The notes beneath the pieces were generated by a model that worked only from the letters and a program-made list of their open reading frames with translations, was not told the DNA's origin and did no database searches. Position numbers and translations under genes: made by a program. Below are positions 17,289-25,346 of a stretch of 39,476 nucleotides of DNA, piece after piece. The DNA is from Puniceicoccales bacterium (GTDB lineage Bacteria; Verrucomicrobiota; Verrucomicrobiia; Opitutales; UBA953): contig JAISZI010000050.1 in NCBI GenBank assembly GCA_031269335.1, forward strand, positions 1 to 39,476, read 5' to 3'. Each line of letters starts with the position of its first letter. Positions within the stretch are counted from its first letter, which is position 1.

Positions 17289-17307
17289 TGCGCCACCTAC
17301 CCACCCG

Positions 17308-17820
17308 CGCCCCAACGGGGCGGCGCCAAGCATTTCCCAGGGCATCGCCCTGGGAAAGAGTGGAGGAGTGGAAAGCCCCAAAGGGGCGGTCCTAATATAG
17401 CCCAGGGCAACGCCCTGGGTATGGGCAACCCCACAAACCATAGCCCCAACGGGGCGGCACCATTCCTTCCCAGGGCGTTGCCCTGGGCTACCGTCAGAAT
17501 GCGCCGTTGGCGCGGGTAAATTGGGGTGTACCGTCGTCGGCGCCCCACCCTTCCCCCAGGGCGTTGCCCTGGGAAATGATTGGTGCCGCCCCTTTGGGGC
17601 TTTATTTTTGTGGTTGTCCAATACCCAGGGCGTTGCCCTGGGCTATATTAGGGCCGCCCCTTTGGGGCTTTCCACTCCTCCACTCTTTCCTCCCTCTTTC
17701 CCAGGGCACTGCCCTGGGCTATATTGGAGCCGCCCCGTTGGGGCTATGGGTGTGTGGGGTTGCCCGATACCCAGGGCGTTGCCCTGGGCTATATTGGGGC
17801 CGCCCCTTTGGGGTGAAAGC
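17308..17820. repeat. palindromic repeat array 3
   Basis: Seven A-units: about 17308-17355, 17372-17421 and 17441-17486 point left; 17553-17602, 17622-17672, 17699-17748 and 17769-17816 point right. The leader at 17489-17554 separates them. The arms 17370-17485 and 17557-17675 are largely reverse complements of each other, so the core is one imperfect palindrome of about 300 bp. No credible gene is seen in 17096-18450. Confidence 0.85.
17489..17554 (+). repeat. central leader block of array 3
   Basis: Contains the palindrome GCGCC-GTT-GGCGC (17501-17513) and the same flanking sequence as array 1, from CTACCGTCAGAATGC through GGGTAAATTGGGGT and ACCGTCG, then drifts (GTCGGCGCCCCAC) before CCTTCCCCCAGG resumes the match. 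Confidence 0.75.
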
Positions 17821-17877
17821 CGGCAACGCTTCCCCCGAATGGGAATGACGTAATCCGCACTCGTTTCACTCGCGCTC

Positions 17878-17935
17878 CCTCGAAGGGGGATAACGTGAAT
17901 AACCGGCAGTGAAGCGTAGCGGAACTGCCGGACAG
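17878..17935 (+). repeat. element B hairpin, copy 2
   Basis: Same left part as copy 1 (GGGGGATAACGTGAATAACCG), then arms CCGGCAGT (17903-17910) and ACTGCCGG (17924-17931) with a 13-base loop. Both arms differ from copy 1 yet stay complementary. Confidence 0.7.
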
Positions 17936-17939
17936 TGCC

Positions 17940-18130
17940 CCTCTCTGCCCGCGCCCCGAAGGGGCGCGACCAACAACCGTTGCCGTGCTCCCCCGCAGGG
18001 GCGCGACATAAGCGCAGCAGGGGCGCAACCGAGGGCGTGCGGAGACGGATACTCGGCGATGGCGAATCCGAGGCAGCGGCGCGTAACCGAGGTCTGGAGT
18101 TGTGCCCCTTCGGGGCACTGGTAGGGGTGG
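17940..18130. repeat. GC-palindrome cluster between element B copies
   Basis: Contains several short hairpins of the A-unit second-hairpin type with different flanks: GCGCCCCGAAGGGGCGC (about 17950), and GTGCCCCTTCGGGGCAC (about 18103-18119). The rest has no recognisable gene or repeat and looks like decayed repeat material. Confidence 0.45.
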
Positions 18131-18134
18131 GGCT

Positions 18135-18215
18135 GATCCGCTGGTTCCGCGCTCGCTGTGCTCGCGCTCCACCGGCGGTTATTTACGTTAATCCCCCTTT
18201 GGGGGATGCGTTGTC
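18135..18215 (-). repeat. element B hairpin, copy 3 (inverted)
   Basis: Read on the minus strand it matches copy 1 through GTGGAGCGCGAGCACAGCGA. The arms are CCGCTGGT (18138-18145) and ACCGGCGG (18171-18178) on the plus strand; the one change in the arms leaves a G-T pair. Confidence 0.65.
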
Positions 18216-18218
18216 TCC

Positions 18219-18425
18219 CAAGCCCCAAAGGGGCGGCTCTAATATAGCCCAGGGCAATGCCCTGGGTATTTGGGAACCAAAAAAAAGAGTCCCAAAGGGG
18301 CGGGGTGCACCATCTCTATGCCGCAATTGGAGCCGCCCATTTGGAGGCACTATGGTGTTTCAATGACCTCCGAACCTCAGGGCGTTGCCCTGGGCTATCA
18401 TTGGGGCCGCCCCTTTGGGGCTTTT
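18219..18425. repeat. A-units downstream of serS
   Basis: A left-pointing unit at about 18219-18268, a badly decayed unit around 18288-18352, and a right-pointing unit at about 18376-18423. The last ends 25 bp before the serS stop codon. Confidence 0.75.
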
Positions 18426-18450
18426 GGTGTTAGCCACCGTGTCCGGCGAG

Positions 18451-19740
18451 TTATCGGGGGAGGGAACAGGGGGAACCGATGGAGTCGTCGCCGAACCATC
18501 GGCGGAGGGCTGGGGGGATGCGGACGGTGCCGTTGGGCTGGATATTGTTTTCGAGGATGGCGGCGAGGACGCGTGGGAGACCGAGGGCGGAGCCGTTGAG
18601 GGTATGGACGGGGTTGGGTTTGCCTCCGTCTTTGGGGCGGTAACGGATGCCAGCTCGGCGTGCTTGAAAGTCGGTAAAGTTGGAACAGGAGGAGACTTCG
18701 AGCCAACGTTTTTGTCCGCCTGCCCAGACTTCAATGTCGTATTGTTTGGAGTGGGGGAATCCGATGTCGCCGGCGCAAATGAGGATGACGCGGTAGGGGA
18801 GTTCAAGTTTTTGCAGGAGGCGAGCCGCGTCGTCGCGGAGGGATTCGAGTTCGTCGAAGGAGGTGGCGGGGTGGACCCATTTGACGAGTTCGACTTTGTC
18901 AAACTGGTGAAGGCGATTGAGGCCGCGCACGTGGGAACCCCAACTTCCTGCTTCGCGGCGGAAGCAAGGGGTGTGGGCGCAACGTTTGAGGGGGAGGCTT
19001 TCTTCGGGGATAATTTCGTCGCGGAAAAAGTTGGTGACGGGGACTTCTGCGGTAGGAATCAGGTAAAAATTTTCGGCGGTGACGTTATACATTTGTCCTT
19101 CTTTATCAGGGAGTTGACCGGTGGCGGTTGCACTGGCTGGGTTGACAAGGAAGGGGGGGAGGATTTCTTCGTAGCCGTTGGAGCGGGCTTCTTCGAGGAA
19201 GAATTGTATGAGGGAACGGACGAGGCGTGCCATGTCGCCTACGTAAAATGGGAAACCTGCGCCGGTGGTTCTGGCTCCGCGCTCGAAGTCCACGAGATTA
19301 GGAAACCACGGGATATCCCAATGGGGGCGTGCGTCTGGGGTGACGAGTTGGACAGGGTCGCCCCAGGCGAAAACTTGCGGGCTGTCGGCTTCTGTGCGAC
19401 CGTCGGGGACGGTTTCGTGGGGAGTATTGGGGATGGTCAGGTAAAGGAGGTGCCATTGTTCGTCGGCTTCGGCGGCAGCTTTTTCGAGTTCTTTGACGCG
19501 GGCGGATGCGACTTTCAATTCGGCGACTTTGGCGAGAAATTCCGGGGTGCCTTTGGGTGCGGATGCCATTGCCTTATTGGCGGCGTTTTGGGATGCACGT
19601 GCATTTTCGGCATCGGAGATGAGGGCGCGTCGTTTGGTGTCGAGGGCGAGGATAGCGTCCCATTCGATTTGAAATTTTTTTCGGGCGAGGGCTGTCTTAA
19701 CAGTCTCGAAGTTTTCACGAAAGAACTTGATGTCCAACAT
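18451..19740 (-). CDS. serS: seryl-tRNA synthetase
   Basis: A 429-residue class II synthetase that charges tRNA-Ser (and tRNA-Sec where present). The N-terminal coiled-coil arm (residues about 30-105, LDTKRRALISDAENARASQN through KELEKAAAEAD) contacts the long variable arm of the tRNA. Catalytic motifs: the TAEVPVTNFF serine-binding loop, motif 2 CFRREAGSWGSHVRGLNRLHQF, and motif 3 LNGSALGLPRVLAAILENN. The start MLDIKFFRENFE is the family N-terminus, so ATG 19740 is chosen over an upstream in-frame codon at 19851 that would overlap radC. Divergent from radC across a 92-bp gap. Confidence 0.96.
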   Translation of the reverse strand: MLDIKFFRENFETVKTALARKKFQIEWDAILALDTKRRALISDAENARASQNAANKAMASAPKGTPEFLAKVAELKVASARVKELEKAAAEADEQWHLLYLTIPNTPHETVPDGRTEADSPQVFAWGDPVQLVTPDARPHWDIPWFPNLVDFERGARTTGAGFPFYVGDMARLVRSLIQFFLEEARSNGYEEILPPFLVNPASATATGQLPDKEGQMYNVTAENFYLIPTAEVPVTNFFRDEIIPEESLPLKRCAHTPCFRREAGSWGSHVRGLNRLHQFDKVELVKWVHPATSFDELESLRDDAARLLQKLELPYRVILICAGDIGFPHSKQYDIEVWAGGQKRWLEVSSCSNFTDFQARRAGIRYRPKDGGKPNPVHTLNGSALGLPRVLAAILENNIQPNGTVRIPPALRRWFGDDSIGSPCSLPR

Positions 19741-19803
19741 GGGACTGGAGCAAAAGGAAAAGGGGAGAAGAGGAAAGCGGAAAACGGGCTGGCGCAGCTT
19801 GCC

Positions 19804-19832
19804 TATAATAGATTCAAAGGGGGCGAGTAAAA
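19804..19832 (+). promoter_or_regulatory. promoter -10 box and ribosome binding site of radC
   Basis: A perfect TATAAT sits at 19804-19809, 23 bp before the start codon, followed by a purine-rich AAAGGGGGCGAG about 5 bases before ATG 19833. No good -35 box is seen 16-18 bp upstream of the -10. The inverted reading (TATTAT) could also serve serS on the other strand. Confidence 0.5.
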
Positions 19833-20612
19833 ATGAGTCATTTGCCAACAAACGCAGATAACACGTCCGATGCCATTGGCAAAGGAGCCGCTGGCAGTAT
19901 TCCGGTTGTGAAGACGGTGCCGCTTCGCGAAACGCCCGTGCATGAGCGTCCGCAAGAGCGTCTCGAGAAATCGGGAGCGCGGGTTTTGAAGGATGAGGAT
20001 TTGTTGGCGATGTTGCTGCGCACTGGAACGCAGGGGGAGAATGTCATGTCGGTGGCTAAACGCCTCGTGCACGACGCTGGTTCGTTGTTGGAATTAGTGA
20101 ATTGGACGCGGGACGATTTTGCGGAACGCAGGGGAATTGGGCGCATCAAGGCACTTCAGCTTGAGACGGTGTTTGAGATAGCACGGCGTGTGCGCGAGCA
20201 ACGCAAGGAAGCGGCACCGTTGTTGGAAACGCCCCAGGAAGTGTTTAATTTTTTTCAGGACATTATCCAGGGGCTTATCGTGGAGAAATGCTGGGTGCTG
20301 TGTTTGGACAAGAAGTTGAGGCTAATTCGTTGTGTAGAAGTGAGTTCTGGGACGGCTGACAGTGCATTAATCCATCCGCGCGAAGTTTTTCAACCCGCGT
20401 TGCGCCACGGTGCGACGAGAGTGATTCTTACCCACAACCACCCCAGCGGCGACCCCGAACCGAGTCGCGCAGATATCGCTTCGACGCGGCAAATGCGCGA
20501 TGCGGCGAAGGTGCTGGGGATGGAGCTGGTGGATCACATTGTCCTCGGTTTGCCCCAACACGACCGCTGCGGGCAGGGTTGGTTCAGTTTCCGAACCGCC
20601 GGCATATTGTGA
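19833..20612 (+). CDS. radC: RadC-family JAB/MPN protein
   Basis: A 259-residue protein of the UPF0758/RadC family. After a variable N-terminus, a helix-hairpin-helix-like region (LLAMLLRTGTQGENVMSVAKRLV, then FAERRGIGRIKALQLETVFEIARR) precedes the JAB/MPN metalloprotease-like domain, with the metal motif THNHPSGDPEPSRADI and the Glu/Ser partner in SSGTADSALIHPREVF. Despite its name, a role in repair is not established; the metal centre suggests hydrolase activity, and relatives are common on mobile elements. This copy is chromosomal, next to serS, with a clear ribosome site (GGGGGCGAG) 5 bases before its ATG. Confidence 0.92.
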   Translation: MSHLPTNADNTSDAIGKGAAGSIPVVKTVPLRETPVHERPQERLEKSGARVLKDEDLLAMLLRTGTQGENVMSVAKRLVHDAGSLLELVNWTRDDFAERRGIGRIKALQLETVFEIARRVREQRKEAAPLLETPQEVFNFFQDIIQGLIVEKCWVLCLDKKLRLIRCVEVSSGTADSALIHPREVFQPALRHGATRVILTHNHPSGDPEPSRADIASTRQMRDAAKVLGMELVDHIVLGLPQHDRCGQGWFSFRTAGIL

Positions 20613-20673
20613 CCAGAATTGTCTTTTATCGAGCGAGGGAACAATTTCGGCGGTGGAATTGTCTTAACCGCGC

Positions 20674-23109
20674 ATGTTCCGCTTCTCACGCCCTTTGTGT
20701 ATCGCCTTCGCTTTTTTGACCGCCACCGCCGTGCCCGGTTTTTTTAGCGGGGTTAACGCTGCCCCTTCTGACACGAAGGCGGATTTATACGTCTCGCCAG
20801 ACGGGAAAGATGACGCGGCGGGGACGCGGGACAACCCGTGTTCTATCTCTGCCGCGCAACGCCGCATCGGCGAAAAGACCGCAGTTCAGCGAGTAGTGCT
20901 GCTTGGCGGGAACTACTATTTTTATCGAACGCTGGAGTTTTCCGGCGACAATGCCCACGCGGTAAAATGGGAGGCTGATGCCGCTGGTGCGCCCGTAGTT
21001 TTCAGTGGAGGTCGCCCGTTGCGTCTTCGGTGGGAGGCGTCGCCTGATCGTCCGGGGGTTTTTCAAGCCACCGTGCCTGCGAACGTAAGCCCGTTTGACC
21101 AACTTTTCGTGAATGACCGCCTGCAAGTGCTTGCCCGTTTCCCAAATTACGATCCCAAAGCACGTTACCTCAACGGCACATCCGCCGATGCCACTTCGCG
21201 CAAACGCGTCGCGCAGTGGAAAAATCCGAAAGGCGGCTTCGTGCACGCCCTCCACCGTGGGCACTGGGGCGACATGCACTATGAAATCACGGGCAAATCC
21301 GCCGACGGAGACCTCCAACTTCAGGGTGGCTGGGGCAATAACCGCCCCGAATACGGTCCGCACAAAGACATCCGCTTTGTTGAAGGCGTTTTTGAGGAAC
21401 TCGACGCCCCCGGCGAATGGTTTTTTGATGCGGCCGCGAAAACGCTTTATTTCTTTCCCCCAAAAGACGTTGACCTCGCGACCGCCTCCGTCGTCGTCCC
21501 CCAATTAGAAACAATCGTGCGCCTCGAAGGAACGAAAGAACGCCGTGTGCGCGGAATTTCCTTAATAGGAATAGTGTTCAAGCACAGCCTGCGAACATTC
21601 ATAAAAAAACGCGAACCGCTCCAACGAAGCGATTGGTGTGTATATCGCGGGGGCGCAGTTTTTTTCAAGAACACCGAAGATTGCGCCATCATTAATGCGA
21701 CCTTCGACACGCTTGGCGGCAATGCCGTTTTCGTGAACAACCGGAACAGCCGCGTCTCTATCTACGGCAGCTACTTCCACGACATAGGCGCAAACGGCGT
21801 CGCGTTTGTCGGTGACCCTGCCGCCGCCCGCTCGCCGCTCTTTCATTACAGCAAGACGCAGCGTTTTGAAGAAATGGACAAGGCTCTCGGTCCCAAGGGC
21901 GATAACTTTCCCGCCGATTGCCATGTCGAAGAATGCCTTTTCACCCGCATCGGGCGCATCGAAAAACAATCTGCCGCCATCGACATAGACCTCTCGCAAC
22001 GCATCCGCGTCACGCATTGCACCGTCGCAAACGTCCCCCGCGCCGGCATCAACATCGGCAGCGGCACTTGGGGCGGGCACCGCATAGAGCACTCCGACGT
22101 TTTCGACACCGTGCGCGAGACAGGCGACCACGGCTCCTTTAATTCATGGGGACGCGACCGTTTCTGGTATCCCGACGGCAACAAAACCACCAACCGCCTC
22201 GTCGCCAAAGACCCCACCCTGCCCTTCTGGGACGCGATTGAGCCGACAAGCCTCCACCACAATCGCTGGCGTTGCGACCACGGCTGGGACATCGATTTGG
22301 ACGATGGCTCCAGCAACTACATCATCACCAACAACCTCTGCCTCGGCGGCGGCATTAAACTCCGCGAAGGCTACCGCCGAACGGTGGAAAATAATGTCAC
22401 CATTAACAACGGTTTCCATCCCCACGCATGGTTCGTGAACAGCGACGATATTGTGCGGAAAAACATCTTTTTCCTCTCCTACATGCCCAGAGGCGGAATG
22501 CAAATTCCAAAGTGGGGAAAAGAATTGGATTACAACTTCCTGCATGTCCCCAAAGCACGCGAAGTAACGCCCGCGAAGGAACTCCAAAAGCACAGCAAGC
22601 AGGACAAACATTCCATCGCCGCCGACGCTCTGTTTCGTGCTCCGAAAAAAGGAGATTTTCGCGTGACAGACGATTCGCCTGCCTTGAAAATTGGATTCAA
22701 CAATTTCTCGATGAACGACTTCGGCGTCACCTTGCCGCATCTCCGCGCTCTCGCGCCCCGTGTGAAATTTCCCACTGTCAAAGGCGTTGTTTCCCCTGCT
22801 GTATCCGTCACAAACGAAGATTTCCACGGCGCAAAAGTAAGATCCATCACAAACCTGACCGACCGCTCTGCCGCTGGTCTCATGGAAGATAAGGGCGTGT
22901 TGGTCGTCGCCAATGCGACCCAAAGTACCCTGCTTTCCAACTATGGCGTGCAAGACAACGACGTCATTCTTGCATGGGGAACGACCGCCATCACCGACCT
23001 CGCTTCCCTGCGGGCGGCAGCGAAAAAAACACCCGCCCCTGCTTCCATCGACATTTGGCGCACCCAACACCCGCAGAAACTTCGCGCTAAAACACCTCCC
23101 CGCCCGTAG
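20674..23109 (+). CDS. secreted right-handed beta-helix protein with C-terminal PDZ-like domain
   Basis: An 811-residue exported protein. The signal peptide is at residues 1-30 (ending FFSGVNAAP), followed by a mature start DLYVSPDGKDDAAGTRDNPC, typical of parallel beta-helix enzymes acting on glycans. Residues about 110-270 hold the insert with VNDRLQVLARFPNYD, HWGDMHYEITGK and GGWGNNRPEYG. Residues about 320-640 show beta-helix coils with Asn ladders (CAIINATFDTLGGNAVFVNN, NYIITNNLCLGGGIKL). Residues about 725-800 resemble a PDZ fold (DNDVILAWGTTAITDLASL). The layout recalls GH141-like glycosidases of Planctomycetes and Verrucomicrobia; that family call is tentative and substrate unknown. 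It stands alone downstream of radC. Confidence 0.8.
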   Translation: MFRFSRPLCIAFAFLTATAVPGFFSGVNAAPSDTKADLYVSPDGKDDAAGTRDNPCSISAAQRRIGEKTAVQRVVLLGGNYYFYRTLEFSGDNAHAVKWEADAAGAPVVFSGGRPLRLRWEASPDRPGVFQATVPANVSPFDQLFVNDRLQVLARFPNYDPKARYLNGTSADATSRKRVAQWKNPKGGFVHALHRGHWGDMHYEITGKSADGDLQLQGGWGNNRPEYGPHKDIRFVEGVFEELDAPGEWFFDAAAKTLYFFPPKDVDLATASVVVPQLETIVRLEGTKERRVRGISLIGIVFKHSLRTFIKKREPLQRSDWCVYRGGAVFFKNTEDCAIINATFDTLGGNAVFVNNRNSRVSIYGSYFHDIGANGVAFVGDPAAARSPLFHYSKTQRFEEMDKALGPKGDNFPADCHVEECLFTRIGRIEKQSAAIDIDLSQRIRVTHCTVANVPRAGINIGSGTWGGHRIEHSDVFDTVRETGDHGSFNSWGRDRFWYPDGNKTTNRLVAKDPTLPFWDAIEPTSLHHNRWRCDHGWDIDLDDGSSNYIITNNLCLGGGIKLREGYRRTVENNVTINNGFHPHAWFVNSDDIVRKNIFFLSYMPRGGMQIPKWGKELDYNFLHVPKAREVTPAKELQKHSKQDKHSIAADALFRAPKKGDFRVTDDSPALKIGFNNFSMNDFGVTLPHLRALAPRVKFPTVKGVVSPAVSVTNEDFHGAKVRSITNLTDRSAAGLMEDKGVLVVANATQSTLLSNYGVQDNDVILAWGTTAITDLASLRAAAKKTPAPASIDIWRTQHPQKLRAKTPPRP

Positions 23110-23128
23110 GCGGGAAACCGGCGTTTTT
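23099..23128 (+). terminator. weak terminator at the beta-helix gene end
   Basis: CCCGCC (23099-23104) and GGCGGG (23109-23114) pair around the stop codon, with a GTTTTTA run at 23122-23128. It lies in the 41-bp gap before the converging cobO end. Confidence 0.35.
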
Positions 23129-23150
23129 ACGAGACAACCGCGGATTGCGA

Positions 23151-23789
23151 TTAAAATTCCACGCCGCACTGGGCGCGGACACCGACGGCGAAGGGATGTT
23201 TTATCTCGCGCATCTCAGTCACAAGATCGGCAAAATCAATAAGTTCCGGCGGCGCACCACGTCCCGTAATGACCACGTGCTTGCCCGGCGCACGCGTCTG
23301 CAATCCGGCAATCACTTCCGCCGCAGTCAAATAACCGCATTGCAGAACAATGTTTAACTCGTCCAGAACGACGAACTGCGTCGCTGGGTCGCGCAACGCG
23401 CGCAGGGCAGTCGCCCAGCCTTCGCGGGCGATAGCGATATCGCCGGACTTGTCCTGCGTGTCCCAAGTGAACCCCCCTCCGGCGCAATGCCATTCGAGGA
23501 AATCGCCAGCGAGAGCATTGCGGACAGCCGTATCGCCCGCCTTGACGAATTGAACGACGACACTCCGGCGGCGATGCCCAATGTTACGGGCAAGCATACC
23601 AAACGCTGCGGTACTTTTACCCTTTCCGTTGCCCGTGTGGACAATCACAAGATCGCGTTTCTCGGTGGCGGACTGGATTTTTTCCTGCATTTCCGCCTGG
23701 AGCTTTTGCATCTTACGGCGGTGTTCCCCATTGTCGGCATCAGGAATGTCCGCACCGGCATCGTTTTCGGAAAGAGACTTGTATGGCAT
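23151..23789 (-). CDS. cobO: cob(I)yrinic acid a,c-diamide adenosyltransferase
   Basis: A 212-residue ATP:corrinoid adenosyltransferase (CobO/BtuR/CobA family) that attaches the adenosyl group to reduced cobalamin. An N-terminal helix KMQKLQAEMQEKIQSATEKR precedes the P-loop VHTGNGKGKSTAAFG; the family segments VVVQFVKAGDT, WATALRALRD, VVLDELNIVLQCGYL (Walker B) and VVITGRGAPPELIDFADLVTEM follow. Two in-frame ATGs exist, 23870 and 23789; the latter is preferred because it leaves 99 bp to the divergent aminotransferase gene. No other cobalamin genes are near, so it probably serves salvage. Confidence 0.92.
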   Translation of the reverse strand: MPYKSLSENDAGADIPDADNGEHRRKMQKLQAEMQEKIQSATEKRDLVIVHTGNGKGKSTAAFGMLARNIGHRRRSVVVQFVKAGDTAVRNALAGDFLEWHCAGGGFTWDTQDKSGDIAIAREGWATALRALRDPATQFVVLDELNIVLQCGYLTAAEVIAGLQTRAPGKHVVITGRGAPPELIDFADLVTEMREIKHPFAVGVRAQCGVEF

Positions 23790-23888
23790 AACGCAGCGAG
23801 GTTGTCCGACCGGCGGATATTGGGAATAAAAATCCGGCACGCATTTGAGACTCGCCCGAACAAACGCCATGCCCTATCAGACGCATCC

Positions 23889-25049
23889 ATGATCAGAGTC
23901 CCGCTTCTTGATTTGTCCGTGCAAAATGGCGAAATCGAAACCGAACTAACCGAAGCATTCCGGCGCGTGATCCGTTCCTGTTGCTACATCATGGGACCGG
24001 AGCTGGAAAAACTCGAAAAAGACACCGCCGCCCTCTGCGCCGTAAAACACGCAATAGGTGTCTCCAGCGGCACCGACGCTATTTTGCTCGCCTTGATGGC
24101 TCTCGACTTAAAGGAAGGCGACGAAGTGCTCGTCCCGGCATTCACCTTTTTCGCCACCGCCGGCTGCGTCGTCCGCGCCGGACTCACGCCTGTATTCGTA
24201 GATATCGACCCGCATACCTTTAACATCTCCCTCGAAGATGCCGCCGCCAAGGTCTCGCCGCGCACCCGCGCCATTATCCCCGTGCACCTTTTCGGACAAG
24301 CGGCGGACATGGACGCATTAGGACGTTTCGCCAACCAGCACAACCTGAGCATTGTCGAAGACTGCGCTCAAGCAATCGGCGCGAAATGGCGCGGAAACCC
24401 CGTCGGAAGTTTCGGCAACTTCGGCGCATTCAGTTTTTTCCCAAGTAAAAACCTCGGCGGTTTCGGAGACTCCGGTCTCCTCGTCACAAACGACACCGCG
24501 CTCGCGGAACGTGCCCGCATCCTGCGCGTTCACGGCATGTCGCCCAAATACTACCACCCCTTTATCGGCGGCAATTTTCGCATGGACCCCCTCCAATCCG
24601 CCCTGATCAGCGTAAAACTGCCCCATCTCGAATCCTACAACCGCCGCCGCACAGCCAACGCCTCCTTTTACCGCAAAACCCTCGGAGGACTCCCGCACGT
24701 AGCCGACAACACCGCCGACGCCCCCGACGACGCCGTGCTCCTCCTGCCAGTGGATTTCTCCGGCGAAGGCATCTGGAATCAATTCACCTTGCGAGTAATA
24801 GGCACCGGACAGCGCGATTCCCTGCGGGCGCACCTCAACGCAAACGGTATCGGGAACGACATCTACTACCCGCTCTCACTCGACCAACAGGAATGCTTCA
24901 AAAACACCGTTCGCGGCGGCGATAAAACAATCCGCGCCGCACACAAACTGGGCGGCGAGGTAATCAGCATCCCCGTGTTCCCCGACCTCTCTCAAACACA
25001 ACTCGAAACGGTCACAAGCGTCATCGCGGAATGGTTAGAAAAACTCTAA
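23889..25049 (+). CDS. DegT/DnrJ/EryC1/StrS family sugar aminotransferase
   Basis: A 386-residue PLP enzyme of the nucleotide-sugar aminotransferase family (WecE/WbpE-like). N-terminal MIRVPLLDLSVQNGEIETEL, then the cofactor loop GVSSGTDAILLALMAL, GDEVLVPAFTFFATAG, VHLFGQAADMDAL, EDCAQAIGAKWRG, and the Schiff-base Lys near residue 187 in SFFPSKNLGGFGDSGLL. The C-terminal HGMSPKYYHPFIGGNFRMDPLQSALI and YYPLSLDQQECF are typical of enzymes acting on UDP-linked keto-hexuronates or keto-hexoses for polysaccharide or glycoprotein sugars; the exact substrate cannot be read. slyX follows after 19 bp. Confidence 0.9.
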   Translation: MIRVPLLDLSVQNGEIETELTEAFRRVIRSCCYIMGPELEKLEKDTAALCAVKHAIGVSSGTDAILLALMALDLKEGDEVLVPAFTFFATAGCVVRAGLTPVFVDIDPHTFNISLEDAAAKVSPRTRAIIPVHLFGQAADMDALGRFANQHNLSIVEDCAQAIGAKWRGNPVGSFGNFGAFSFFPSKNLGGFGDSGLLVTNDTALAERARILRVHGMSPKYYHPFIGGNFRMDPLQSALISVKLPHLESYNRRRTANASFYRKTLGGLPHVADNTADAPDDAVLLLPVDFSGEGIWNQFTLRVIGTGQRDSLRAHLNANGIGNDIYYPLSLDQQECFKNTVRGGDKTIRAAHKLGGEVISIPVFPDLSQTQLETVTSVIAEWLEKL

Positions 25050-25068
25050 CTAAAACCTAAAAACAGCC

Positions 25069-25308
25069 ATGCCCGCCTTACCTTCCGACGCTCTTGCCGA
25101 ACGCGTGCTTGAGTTAGAAATTAAAGTAACGTTTTTAGAAAAACACGTCGAAGAACAAGACCGCGCCATGCTCGCCCACTTCCGGCAAATAGACGAATTG
25201 CGCCGCGAAATCCAACGCCTCGCCACCGCACAACAAGACAGCCGCCCCAACGATACCCCGTTCATCGACAACCAATCACGGGAAAACGAAAAACCGCCGC
25301 ATTATTAA
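25069..25308 (+). CDS. slyX: SlyX family protein
   Basis: A 79-residue cytoplasmic protein that is one coiled coil (residues about 9-52: RVLELEIKVTFLEKHVEEQD, then LAHFRQIDELRREIQRLA) with a polar tail ending PPHY, the C-terminal pattern of the SlyX family. Function is unknown in general. It is likely co-transcribed with the aminotransferase upstream. Confidence 0.8.
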   Translation: MPALPSDALAERVLELEIKVTFLEKHVEEQDRAMLAHFRQIDELRREIQRLATAQQDSRPNDTPFIDNQSRENEKPPHY

Positions 25309-25346
25309 CAAAAAACAACCAACTACCCCCGCCCGACAGCAACAAT

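Noticed and set aside
17096-17296. N-terminal extension of dapL
   Set aside because: It runs through purine repeats and element B; the family N-terminus begins at 17095.
20624-20667. Direct repeat GAATTGTCTT twice upstream of the beta-helix gene as an operator
   Set aside because: Only ten bases are shared and the copies are not arranged around an evident promoter; it may be chance.
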